A stretch of 15,674 bases of DNA from Afipia sp. (lineage in GTDB: Bacteria > Pseudomonadota > Alphaproteobacteria > Rhizobiales > Xanthobacteraceae): assembly GCA_020056155.1 (NCBI GenBank), contig JAGVII010000456.1:1-15674 (forward strand). The letters run 5' to 3'. This document shows positions 1 through 7,128 of this stretch, piece after piece. Position numbers and translations under genes: made by a program. Position 1 is the first letter of the stretch. Every line of letters begins with the position of its first letter. The notes beneath the pieces are model-generated. The model searched no databases. It was not told the origin of the DNA and saw only the letters and a list, made by a program, of their open reading frames with translations.

Positions 1-578
1 AATGACATTGCAATTGATCCGAGCGTGATGTTTGTGCGCCTGCACTGAATATCGAAGCAAGCGAAAACCTCTATGTCGTCTCGTCTCGCGGCTCTGCGCT
101 GATGCAGGCCATATACAATGACTATCCGTCAGAGACGTGTCTCCCATAAACGCCGCGCGTTGGCGACGACACAAATTGATCGCCAGCTCTAGGGCACACT
201 CAAGAGCTGGCGGAAATCCGCAGAGCTGCGCTGCCATCGGTTCGACAGTGCTGTACCGTAAGCGTCGGGAATGCGCTGAGCGCAAAAAGTTTTAAGATGT
301 TGATAAGAGCAAGAAATGCTACGCAAAGATTAAAGCTGTGAAAGGTCCGATGGACGTTCTAAATGGGCTCGATTCAATCGACCTCATGGTTTGTAAGATG
401 AGACTGTCAAGGGCGTCAGGATAAAGCGACGTCCGAGCGAATGAACCACGTCCTGTTCGCGCACAAGTCTTGGACCGAAGATTGGCACCATTCTATTGTA
501 ATGGAAAAGCCATCGAGTGGGCGCGGCGGTTTCCCTAAGTAGCGTGGCCTTTTGCCCCGGGATGTGAGTGAATTGGCG
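1..578. other. Left-edge region without a supportable gene
   Basis: I find no convincing coding sequence here. Frame 1 is open from base 1 to a TGA at 46-48 and could be the last 15 codons of a gene entering from the left, but 15 residues cannot be identified. Another short open stretch (18-149, +) has no start codon and no recognised similarity. Long minus-strand open frames at the right end are antisense to the response regulator and are not credible. A perfect 10-bp inverted repeat lies at 181-212. The promoter of the two-component operon should lie in the right part, but I could not pick a convincing -35/-10 pair. Confidence 0.6.
181..212. repeat. Perfect 10-bp inverted repeat
   Basis: The arms cgccagctct (181-190) and agagctggcg (203-212) are perfectly complementary and separated by a 12-base spacer. 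There is no T-run on either side, so it is not a canonical intrinsic terminator. It could be a protein-binding palindrome, a degraded terminator of an upstream gene, or chance. Confidence 0.5.
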
Positions 579-1238
579 ATGCGCGTTCTGCTCTTGGAAG
601 ACGACGCGATGATCGGCGAGGGCCTTTCCCGGACGCTTGCGGAGGAAGGCATGTCGGTAGATTGGGTGCGCGCCGGCGGAGAGGCGGAAGCCGCGCTCGC
701 CGATGGCGGACATGCGATTGTGCTGCTCGACCTCGGGCTGCCTGGCGTTGAAGGTCTCGATCTTTTGAAGGCGGCGCGGAGCCGGGGGTTCGATACACCT
801 GTGCTGATCATCACGGCGCGCGAAGGGCTTGATTCTCGGGTGGCCGGGCTCGATCTCGGCGCGGACGACTATCTCGTCAAACCGTTCGAGACACGGGAGT
901 TGCTCGCCAGAATGCGCGCGGTCCTTCGCCGTCGGGCGGGCAGCGCGACATCCTATCTGGTGACGGGCACGATTGAGCTCAACACCGAGACCCATGAGTT
1001 GTCGCATGCCGACATCGTGCAGGTATTGCCTGCCCGCGAGTACGCTTTGATGCACGCCTTGATGGAGCGCCCGGGTCGTATTCTTTCCCGCGCGCAGGTG
1101 GAGGAGCGTATTTACGGCTGGGGAGAAGAGGTGGAAAGCAACGCGGTCGATGCCCTGATCTACTCGATACGGCGCAAGTTTGGGAAGGACATCATCTTCA
1201 ATGTGAGGGGGGCGGGCTGGATGGTACAAAAATCATGA
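579..1238 (+). CDS. OmpR-family two-component response regulator (QseB/PmrA-like)
   Basis: This is a transcription factor activated by phosphotransfer from the kinase encoded next to it. The 219-residue protein has a receiver domain (about 1-115) with acidic pocket D8/D9, phospho-acceptor D51 in the LLDLGLPG motif, switch T79 and conserved K101 in the DDYLVKPF motif. A winged-helix DNA-binding domain (about 125-215) follows, with the recognition-helix region near SNAVDALIYSIRRK. ATG 579 places the LLLEDD strand at the usual distance from the N-terminus; in-frame TTG 552 and GTG 564 would only add unconserved residues. The stop overlaps the kinase start (ATGA), so the two are translationally coupled. 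Length and domain order are normal for the family. The target genes are unknown; the downstream PepSY and membrane genes are the obvious candidates, by inference from position. Confidence 0.95.
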   Translation: MRVLLLEDDAMIGEGLSRTLAEEGMSVDWVRAGGEAEAALADGGHAIVLLDLGLPGVEGLDLLKAARSRGFDTPVLIITAREGLDSRVAGLDLGADDYLVKPFETRELLARMRAVLRRRAGSATSYLVTGTIELNTETHELSHADIVQVLPAREYALMHALMERPGRILSRAQVEERIYGWGEEVESNAVDALIYSIRRKFGKDIIFNVRGAGWMVQKS

Positions 1239-2548
1239 CGACGGTATCGCTCCGGCGAGCAACCCTTGTCTCGATGACCGTTCTTCTGACCTTGGTCGGC
1301 GCCGCCGCGATGTTGCTCGCCTACAAGCTTGCGCGTGACGAAGCCGCTGATTTTCTTGACGGGCAGCTACGCCAGGTTGCACTCAACGCCGGTTTGGGTC
1401 TTCCCGATGCTGACGCGCCGCCGGCCAGCGATCAGGATCCGGAAGATCAGATTGCGGTAACGATCTGGAAGGGTGGCGTCGTTGTCCATACCACGCTTCG
1501 CGGTCTCAATATCGCGCGGCCGAGGAAACCTGGCTTTGAAAATGTCGTCATCGCCGGCGAACCTTGGCGGGTTTATTCAACGGACAACGACACCTGGACC
1601 GTGCTGGTCGCGCAGCGCGACAAGGTTCGTCAGGAGTTTGCCCGAAGCGCCGCCGTGGGGGCCGCGGCGCCGATCCTGATCGTCATACCGCTGTCCTGGC
1701 TCGTCGTCGGCTGGGCGCTGAACCGGATGCTTGGACGGTTGGACACCTTGGCGCGAGATATCGCCAATCGAAGTGCGGTAGCGGCCGCAGCCATTCCCCT
1801 CACCGGAATTCCGGTCGAAGTGGCGCCTCTGGTCGAAAGCATGAACGGCCTGATCGAGCGCCTGCGCGCCGCCGTCGAAGCGCAGAAGCGGTTTCTCTCC
1901 GACGCGGCGCATGAACTCCGCACCCCGCTCGCCGCGATGCAAATCCAGGTAGATAACCTCAAGATCAACAGTTCCGGTTCGGTCGGAGCGGAATTCGAGG
2001 CTGGCAAGGCGGCACTTGCGCAGGGCGTAAGGCGCGCGAGCGCCCTCGTCGGTCAACTGCTGCGACTGGCTCGCCTCGATGAACCCGTAGCACCCCTCAG
2101 CGAAACGGTTGAGGTGGGTCCGCTGCTGCTCGACTGCGTCGGCGATCATGTGGTGCTGGCCGAACACAAGGGCATCGATCTCGGGGCCCGGATGGAGACG
2201 TCCGCGACGCTGCATGGTTCGGTCGAGGAATTGCGCGTTCTATTCGCAAACCTGATCGATAACGCCGTGCGGTACACGCCCTCCGGCGGGCAGGTGGACG
2301 TTTCCCTGACTCTGCGCGACGGGCGAAGCGTTGTCGAGGTTCTGGATACGGGTACCGGTTTGCCGCCCGGCGCCGTTTCCCGCATCTTCGATCGGTTCTA
2401 TCGCGCGTCGCCGCCGGACGTCGAGGGAACCGGTCTGGGGCTGGCGATCGCGCGGCGAATTGCCGAGCGCAACGGTCTTGTCCTGACCGTCGAGAATCGC
2501 CCCGACGGGGCCGCCGGCGTTCTCGCGCGCGTCACATTACCGGCATAG
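1235..2548 (+). CDS. Sensor histidine kinase (HAMP, HisKA, HATPase)
   Basis: This inner-membrane sensor kinase pairs with the upstream regulator. The 437-residue protein has TM1 at about 10-30, a periplasmic sensor segment of roughly 110 residues, TM2 at about 141-162 and a HAMP linker. The HisKA box has phospho-acceptor H226 (AAHELRTPLAAM). The ATP-binding domain shows the N box (NLIDNAVRYTP, 339-349), G1 (DTGTGLP, 371-377), F box (RIFDRFYR) and G2 (GTGLGLAI). All catalytic motifs are intact. The short periplasmic domain and the motif set match the QseC/PmrB/TctE class, whose members sense metals, cationic peptides or small organic acids; the ligand here cannot be read from the sequence. The start codon lies inside the regulator's stop (ATGA overlap). 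Confidence 0.95.
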   Translation: MTTVSLRRATLVSMTVLLTLVGAAAMLLAYKLARDEAADFLDGQLRQVALNAGLGLPDADAPPASDQDPEDQIAVTIWKGGVVVHTTLRGLNIARPRKPGFENVVIAGEPWRVYSTDNDTWTVLVAQRDKVRQEFARSAAVGAAAPILIVIPLSWLVVGWALNRMLGRLDTLARDIANRSAVAAAAIPLTGIPVEVAPLVESMNGLIERLRAAVEAQKRFLSDAAHELRTPLAAMQIQVDNLKINSSGSVGAEFEAGKAALAQGVRRASALVGQLLRLARLDEPVAPLSETVEVGPLLLDCVGDHVVLAEHKGIDLGARMETSATLHGSVEELRVLFANLIDNAVRYTPSGGQVDVSLTLRDGRSVVEVLDTGTGLPPGAVSRIFDRFYRASPPDVEGTGLGLAIARRIAERNGLVLTVENRPDGAAGVLARVTLPA

Positions 2549-2681
2549 CGCTCTTTTTTCTTCTCGCCCCACCCAGGCTCATTTTGTCCTCAGTCTCCGG
2601 GGCCATGGTCATCTCATCGGAGCGGGCCGTCGCCGACGCGTCGCGCATCCGTTCGCAAGCGGGGGCGAATTGGAGAGACAC

Positions 2682-2999
2682 ATGATCAGGACTACCCCGT
2701 ATCGCCTGGGCGCCTTGGGCGCCGCAGGTATCTTGCTGGCGCTCGCGGCGCCAGCGCTGGCCTACACCGGTCAAAAGCTTGCCGGTCAAGCGAAGGTCAC
2801 CATTACGCAGGCCCGGGAAACCGCCCTCAAGGCCCATCCCGGGAAAGTCACCGACGAAGAGCTTGAGCGCGAATCCGGAGGCAGCGGCCTGCGTTATTCG
2901 TTCGACATCAAGAACGGCTCGCGGACGCAGGAAGTCGGCGTCGATGCCGCGAGCGGCAAGGTGCTCGAAAACAAGACAGAAGGTCCTCATCCGGACTGA
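2682..2999 (+). CDS. Secreted PepSY-domain protein
   Basis: This is a 105-residue exported protein. ATG 2682 is preceded by a good Shine-Dalgarno sequence (ggagag); an in-frame TTG at 2670 is a poorer choice. Residues 1-27 form a signal peptide: basic N-region, Leu/Ala-rich core, and an ALA-Y cleavage site near residue 27. The mature part is a single PepSY domain, with the helix ITQARETALKAHPG, then the strands LRYSFDIKNG and EVGVDAASGKVLE, which end in the usual D-x-x-x-G-K-V-L pattern. PepSY modules occur in peptidase propeptides and in small periplasmic proteins, often next to two-component systems; their role there is thought to be inhibitory or sensory. Position suggests it is a target or modulator of the upstream kinase, which is inference. 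The 133-base gap before it may contain its own promoter. Confidence 0.9.
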   Translation: MIRTTPYRLGALGAAGILLALAAPALAYTGQKLAGQAKVTITQARETALKAHPGKVTDEELERESGGSGLRYSFDIKNGSRTQEVGVDAASGKVLENKTEGPHPD

Positions 3000-3023
3000 C
3001 CCGCAGCATGGTCCCACGAACAA

Positions 3024-3051
3024 ACCCGGTGCGTCCTCGCACGCGCCGGGT
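3024..3051 (+). other. Hairpin between the PepSY gene and the first membrane paralogue
   Basis: The arms acccgg (3024-3029) and ccgggt (3046-3051), with an inner tgcg/cgca pair around a tcct loop and a small asymmetric bulge, form a GC-rich stem-loop. It has no T-run, so it is more likely an mRNA-processing or stability element, or a weak attenuator between the two genes, than a full terminator. Confidence 0.4.
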
Positions 3052-3078
3052 GGCCGGCTACATAACGGAAATGCAATC

Positions 3079-3837
3079 ATGACCCCAGCCCAGAAATTCG
3101 CATTGAGCAAAGTCCCTGAAGTCACGCTCGGCTTCTGGATCATCAAAATTCTTGCCACAACGCTCGGCGAGACCGGCGGTGACACCGTCACCATGACGCT
3201 GAACTGGGGTTATTTGGCGGGAACAGCCTTGTTCGCGGTGCTGCTCATCGCGTTCGTGATCGCACAGATCGTCGCGAAGCGCTTTCACCCGTTTCTCTAC
3301 TGGGCGACCATCGTGGCCTCGACCACCTTTGGCACCACGATGGCCGACTTCGCCGACCGATCGCTCGGGATCGGTTATACCGGCGGCTCATCGCTGCTGT
3401 TTCTCTGCCTCGTGAGCGTCCTCGGGCTTTGGTATTGGTCGGAGGGAACGGTATCGGTCAACACTGTCTCTACGCCGAAGGTCGAGGCGTTTTACTGGGG
3501 AGCGATCACGTTCTCGCAAACCCTCGGCACTGCGCTCGGCGACTGGCTGGCCGACACCGGCGGCCTTGGTTATGAAGGGGGCGCTCTCGTCTTTGCGGCC
3601 GGGCTGGCCGTCGTTGTCGCACTCTATTATCGCACAAACGTGTCGCGGGTGCTGCTGTTCTGGGCGGCCTTCATTCTGACCCGTCCGCTCGGCGCGACGG
3701 TCGGCGACTTCCTCGATAAACCGGTCGCTGCCGGGGGTCTCAGTCTCAGCAGACCGCTCGCATCGGCGGTGATCGCAGCCTTCATCCTTGCGTGCCTGAT
3801 CCTGTTGCCGCAGCGCGCGGGCAAGCATCCGGCATGA
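3079..3837 (+). CDS. Four-repeat polytopic membrane protein, COG4705-like, copy 1
   Basis: This is a 252-residue, very hydrophobic protein of unknown function that I place by memory in the COG4705 family ('uncharacterised membrane-anchored protein'). ATG 3079 was chosen because conservation with the second copy (KVP-x-x-TLGFW) begins about ten residues later; open frame further upstream overlaps the PepSY gene. Four copies of one motif are visible, each with Trp, Gly at +10 and Asp at +15: W20/G30/D35, W75/G85/D90, W140/G150/D155 and W195/G205/D210. Each is followed by a second hydrophobic stretch, suggesting about eight membrane helices with internal pseudo-symmetry (spacing 55-65-55). Membrane-buried acidic residues at equivalent positions would suit a transporter or channel; this is inference. 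It lies 79 bases after the PepSY gene, on the same strand. Confidence 0.88.
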   Translation: MTPAQKFALSKVPEVTLGFWIIKILATTLGETGGDTVTMTLNWGYLAGTALFAVLLIAFVIAQIVAKRFHPFLYWATIVASTTFGTTMADFADRSLGIGYTGGSSLLFLCLVSVLGLWYWSEGTVSVNTVSTPKVEAFYWGAITFSQTLGTALGDWLADTGGLGYEGGALVFAAGLAVVVALYYRTNVSRVLLFWAAFILTRPLGATVGDFLDKPVAAGGLSLSRPLASAVIAAFILACLILLPQRAGKHPA

Positions 3838-3947
3838 CGCTACTGCGTCGGCAAGCGATGGCGATCCTCATGAGCGTTCGCAAATTTTCAAGCGTGGCGC
3901 GTCGAGCGATGCAGGATCCGTAGCCGTCGGAGAGCGGCTCCCATGTT

Positions 3948-3971
3948 CAATTTGTCAATTTGTCGTTCAAT
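3948..3971 (+). repeat. TCAAT direct-repeat cluster upstream of the second paralogue
   Basis: The octamer caatttgt is tandemly repeated at 3948-3963, and gttcaat occurs at 3945-3951 and again at 3965-3971, exactly 20 bases apart. This AT-richer patch sits about 30 bases before the start of the second paralogue. It could be an operator for a response regulator of the OmpR class, which often binds direct repeats, but the spacing is irregular and no matching copy was found elsewhere in the window. Confidence 0.35.
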
Positions 3972-3998
3972 CAGCAATCGTTGTTCGGAGAAAGCCGC

Positions 3999-4775
3999 AT
4001 GTACAGAATCGTCAGCACAGAAGCCAGCAAGGTGCCGGCAATCACGCTCGGATTCTGGGTCATCAAGATATTCGCGACCACCCTGGGCGAGGTGGGCGGC
4101 AACGCGGTAACATTGACGTTGGGTCTCGGTTATCTGATCGGCACTGCAATCTTTGCCACCGTATTGATTGCGGCCGTGAGTGCTCAGATTAGGGCGAAGC
4201 GATTTCAGCCCTTCCTGTACTGGGCCGCCATCACGGCGACCACGCTCGCCGGAACGACGCTTGCCGACTTGGTCGATCGTTCGCTCGGCATTGGCTATCT
4301 CGGCGGCTCCCTGTCGCTCTTCACGATGGTCATGGCGACACTGGGCTTGTGGTACTGGTCGCTCGGCTCCGTCTCCGTCGAAACCGTTACGTCGCCCAAA
4401 GTCGAAGCGTTCTACTGGGCGACCATCATGTTCTCGCAGACCCTCGGCACGGCGCTCGGCGACTGGATGGCAGATGACACCGGGCTCGGTTACAACGGCA
4501 GTGCGCTTGTGATCGCCGTCGTCTTGGCAATCGTCGCTGTTCTTTACTTCTTTACGACGATGTCTCGCACCACGTTGTTCTGGGCCGCTTTCATCCTGAC
4601 GCGCCCGCTGGGCGCCACGATCGCCAACTCACTTGACAAGCCGATCGCCGCCGGGGGGCTTGCCATTGGAGATTTTTCCGTCTCGGCGGCCCTCATCGTT
4701 GTCATTACCGTTTGTATCCTCGTTATTCCGCAGCGGCCGGGACCGCATCCCGCGGCATTTTCGCCGCGTCCCTGA
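3999..4775 (+). CDS. Four-repeat polytopic membrane protein, COG4705-like, copy 2
   Basis: This 258-residue paralogue of the preceding gene aligns with it without gaps from residue 11 to about 220; I estimate well over half the residues are identical, by eye. ATG 3999 has a Shine-Dalgarno ggag eight bases upstream and gives the same N-terminal length as copy 1. The four W-(10)-G-(5)-acid motifs are at W20, W75, W140 and W195. Here the first and fourth acidic positions are asparagine (N35, N210), while the second and third remain Asp (D90, D155). The C-terminus is Pro-rich (PQRPGPHP). Tandem divergent copies suggest a heteromeric complex or two related activities; this is inference. A 161-base gap with a direct-repeat cluster separates it from copy 1, so it may have its own promoter. 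Confidence 0.88.
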   Translation: MYRIVSTEASKVPAITLGFWVIKIFATTLGEVGGNAVTLTLGLGYLIGTAIFATVLIAAVSAQIRAKRFQPFLYWAAITATTLAGTTLADLVDRSLGIGYLGGSLSLFTMVMATLGLWYWSLGSVSVETVTSPKVEAFYWATIMFSQTLGTALGDWMADDTGLGYNGSALVIAVVLAIVAVLYFFTTMSRTTLFWAAFILTRPLGATIANSLDKPIAAGGLAIGDFSVSAALIVVITVCILVIPQRPGPHPAAFSPRP

Positions 4776-4815
4776 GATTAGGCGTTGGTTGAAGACTACA
4801 TCATGGAGTTCTCAA

Positions 4816-5064
4816 ATGGAGGAACATCGTTCAACACCGCGTCGCGGGGTCTCCTTTGGTGGAGGTGCGATCAGTTGCTCAATTCGAAATCTTTCCGAGT
4901 ACGGCGCCTAGCTTGACGTGACATCACCCATCGGAATTCCTGACGTCTTTTCCCTGGTAATGGAGAACGGCGCGCATCAGTGCCGGGTTATCTGGCGCAA
5001 GGAGAAGCGTATCGGTGTTCGCTTCACCGCATCGCATTCCGATGACCAAAAACGGGAAACATAG
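4816..5064 (+). pseudogene. PilZ-domain protein interrupted by an in-frame amber codon
   Basis: The frame opens at ATG 4816, seven bases after a ggag Shine-Dalgarno sequence. It encodes the N-terminal PilZ motifs, RxxxR (R5-STP-R9) and NxSxxG (N25-LSEY-G30), that bind cyclic di-GMP in this family. A TAG at 4909-4911 (codon 32) stops it. The same frame continues without other stops to TAG 5062-5064 and encodes the expected rest of the domain (LDVTSPIGIP, then VFSLVMENG, QCRVIWRKEKRIGVRF). Small stand-alone PilZ proteins of this pattern are common in Bradyrhizobium-type genomes. The simplest reading is a recent nonsense mutation in an 82-residue gene; sequencing error or amber suppression are alternatives. 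If only the first 31 codons are translated, the beta-barrel is lost. Confidence 0.8.
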
Positions 5065-5131
5065 CCTTGATCGTATTCCGAAGGTGGTCGTCAGACGGTC
5101 GATAGGATCGGTCGTGTCGGAGGAGATCCAC

Positions 5132-5335
5132 CTACGTCCGATGCCGCCAGACACTCTCGGTGAGAATCACGGCAAGACCGGCGAACAGGATTGCGCCGCC
5201 CCAGGCCGAGCCCGGAATCAGCCATGGCAGCACAAGCCACGCGACGCCAAGCCATACAACGATTGTGATTGCAAAGCTGCCGTCATCCACGAACAGGCCG
5301 TAAAGCTCCAGAATGATCGTCTTGAACCAGCGCAT
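5132..5335 (-). CDS. Small membrane protein coupled to the COG4280-like gene
   Basis: This 67-residue protein has an amphipathic N-terminus (MRWFKTIILELYGLFVDDG) and two probable membrane helices (about 21-41 and 46-60), ending in a basic tail (WRHRT). The start at 5335 is fixed by an AGGAG Shine-Dalgarno sequence that overlaps the TAG stop of the upstream gene, leaving a 10-base gap; translation is probably coupled. An overlapping ATG four bases upstream is in another frame. I do not recognise a named family. Its tight linkage suggests it is a subunit or partner of the larger membrane protein. Confidence 0.75.
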   Translation of the reverse strand: MRWFKTIILELYGLFVDDGSFAITIVVWLGVAWLVLPWLIPGSAWGGAILFAGLAVILTESVWRHRT

Positions 5336-5345
5336 GCATGAGCTC

Positions 5346-6107
5346 CTATCGTTTCGCGGCATCGCGCGCGGCAAACCGGGCCCGGCAAAGCGAGGTTGCG
5401 ATCAATGCGATGATCAGAAAGCCAGCGACGAGACCAAGGATCGACCAGTCCTGCCCCGGCCATCGAAGTCCCATGCCTTCGCCAACCCAGAAAGCCCCAA
5501 AGGCGGAGAGCAATACACCGACCATGAACTTCAAGGTATTCTCCGGAATGGATGCCAAAGGTTTGTGAACGACAAAGCCAAGCAGGACGACGACAAGCAG
5601 CGCGGCCAGCGCCCCCACGCTCGCCGGAACAAGCAAGCCCACGCCGCCGGAACCGACAGCGATAACAATGAAGACTACCTCTGTGCCCTCGAGCATCGTG
5701 ATTTTGAAAGCTGTTGCGATGGCGACCTTGTCCCATCCTCGCCCACGCTGCGCGAGCTTGCGCAGCGATTCCGTTTGCCTGGAATAGATCGCGTTCTCGT
5801 CATGCAAAGGAATAACTCCGGCCGAACGCAGGATTGCCTTGCGCAGCCATCGCATTCCGAAGAGGAGCAGAAGCAGTCCGACGGCGAGCTGGACGACATC
5901 CAGCGGGATACGCGTGAGCGCCGGACCGATAGCCACGACGATGGCCAGCAGCACGCCAAGCGCGGCCCCACTTCCGATCAGTGCACCGCTCCAGCCGCGG
6001 ACCGCGCCCACGGCCAGAACCACGGTCAGAGCTTCGACGAACTCGACGAGTGAGGCCAGAAATGCGGCAATCGCCGGCGGCCAAGCATGCGCCCAATTAA
6101 CGATCAT
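5346..6107 (-). CDS. Two-repeat membrane protein with paired ExxE motifs, COG4280-like
   Basis: This 253-residue integral membrane protein consists of two homologous halves. The first helix of each half carries a paired-glutamate motif: E22-FV-E25-ALTVVLAVG and E140-GT-E143-VVFIVIAVG. A later helix also repeats: VGLLLLLFGMRW (76-87) and VGVLLSAFGAFW (196-207). I associate it with COG4280 ('predicted membrane protein'). The repeated acidic motif in an N-terminal helix, with about three helices per half, resembles the organisation of the GDT1/TMEM165 cation exchangers and FTR1-type iron permeases. A cation transporter is therefore a fair guess, but the exact signature (ExGDKT or REGLE) is absent. 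The start at 6107 has a GGAAGAAG Shine-Dalgarno sequence. A hydrophilic loop (about 101-127) joins the halves. It is transcribed divergently from the PAP2 gene. Confidence 0.85.
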   Translation of the reverse strand: MIVNWAHAWPPAIAAFLASLVEFVEALTVVLAVGAVRGWSGALIGSGAALGVLLAIVVAIGPALTRIPLDVVQLAVGLLLLLFGMRWLRKAILRSAGVIPLHDENAIYSRQTESLRKLAQRGRGWDKVAIATAFKITMLEGTEVVFIVIAVGSGGVGLLVPASVGALAALLVVVLLGFVVHKPLASIPENTLKFMVGVLLSAFGAFWVGEGMGLRWPGQDWSILGLVAGFLIIALIATSLCRARFAARDAAKR

Positions 6108-6401
6108 GTTACTTCTTCCGATGAGAATTTGAGACAGCGCACCGACGCGAACCGGTGATGCAAGATGAATTTAGGTACACCGAGTATTGTATCATTGTCG
6201 GCGAGCGAATCCTCCGTGAAGGAAACCGACACTTGCCGAATACGGAAAATGGGACGACCTATCTTTCCGCAGAATGGTGGGTCTGCGTTGAAAGCGCCAA
6301 CATTGAGTGTCGATTTTGTTTCCGCCCCGACCGCGCCCAATTCAGACGCGATGGTCCTAACCTTCCTCCCGCGCCGATGCGGACGTATTGCTGAGAGAAC
6401 G

Positions 6402-7016
6402 ATGGAAACCTGGAATACCGCACTTTTTCTGGCCCTCAATGCCCCGGCTTCAGCGAATGTCGTAACGATAGCGTTCGCCAAGGTAGCCGCGGAATATCTC
6501 GTTTATGTGGCCGCCGTTCTGGCGGTATGCTTGTGGATTCGAGGCGTGCGCGACCAACGGGATGCGTTGATTTCGATCGGGACCGGGCTCCTGACCGCGT
6601 TTGTACTGAGCTGGACCATTGGCCTTCTCTGGTATCATCCACGCCCCTTCGCGATAGGCTTGGGCCACACCCTTCTCGCCCACTCGCCCGACAGCTCTTT
6701 TCCGAGCGATCACACCACATTCCTTTGGACCTTCGGCTTCGGTCTCCTCGTCACGCGAGTACAGCGCGGGTGGGGATGGGTATTGGTTCTCGCCGGTCTT
6801 GCGACGGCCTTGGCTCGAATCTACGTGGGCGTTCACTTTCCTCTCGATATGGTCGGATCCGCCGTTGTCGCGGCCACAGGTGCTGCTGTGGCATGGGCTG
6901 TTCATCTTCACGTTGCAGACCGTATTCTGCCGCTGATAGAGCGGTCTTACGAATTTTTGCTACATGCCCTCCGTTTGCCCAAGGGGATTTTCCCCCGCCG
7001 CGTCGCTGATCGATGA
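6402..7016 (+). CDS. PAP2-family undecaprenyl-diphosphatase (BcrC/YbjG-like)
   Basis: This 204-residue membrane phosphatase probably recycles undecaprenyl pyrophosphate to the monophosphate lipid carrier used for cell-wall and surface glycan synthesis. The three PAP2 phosphatase motifs are visible: R81-P82 (WYHPRPF), P101-S-D-H104 with catalytic His, and R139...G143-V-H145-F-P-L-D149. The segment GLGHTLLAHSPDSSFPSDH is typical of the BcrC/YbjG branch rather than lipid-A phosphatases. The basic residue usual at the start of motif 1 is absent, which I recall as also true of that branch. Five to six membrane helices are expected. ATG 6402 has gagagaa upstream; open frame extends left to 6165 but looks non-coding. 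It is convergent with the phosphatase gene on the other strand. Confidence 0.88.
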   Translation: METWNTALFLALNAPASANVVTIAFAKVAAEYLVYVAAVLAVCLWIRGVRDQRDALISIGTGLLTAFVLSWTIGLLWYHPRPFAIGLGHTLLAHSPDSSFPSDHTTFLWTFGFGLLVTRVQRGWGWVLVLAGLATALARIYVGVHFPLDMVGSAVVAATGAAVAWAVHLHVADRILPLIERSYEFLLHALRLPKGIFPRRVADR

Positions 7017-7128
7017 AGCGTTTTGAGATAACGCTCGTCACGGGCAGGTGCCAGCCGTTCAAAAACTTCGATCTCAGCAATCATCTTTCCTGTCGTTTGC
7101 TCGTTTCTTTCGGGTCGCTTTCGATACA

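Noticed and set aside
181..212. Inverted repeat considered as an intrinsic terminator of a gene entering from the left
   Set aside because: No U-run follows on either strand, so it is listed only as a repeat.
384..1229. Long minus-strand open frame antisense to the response regulator
   Set aside because: It is the antisense shadow of a clear OmpR-type gene; the translation has no domain-like pattern.
2605..2684. 26-codon frame ending in an ATGA overlap with the PepSY gene
   Set aside because: No Shine-Dalgarno sequence and no recognisable protein character; the overlap may be chance.
5313..6053. Long plus-strand open frame across the COG4280-like gene
   Set aside because: Charged, low-complexity translation, opposite a convincing membrane protein; typical GC-rich shadow frame.
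6108..6401. Open frames and possible leader peptide in the divergent gap before the PAP2 gene
   Set aside because: Several frames are open but none has a ribosome-binding site and plausible protein composition; no promoter pair was convincing.
7017..7035. Short inverted repeat agcgtt...aacgct between the convergent PAP2 and phosphatase genes
   Set aside because: Only six base pairs, with no U-run; too weak to call a bidirectional terminator.
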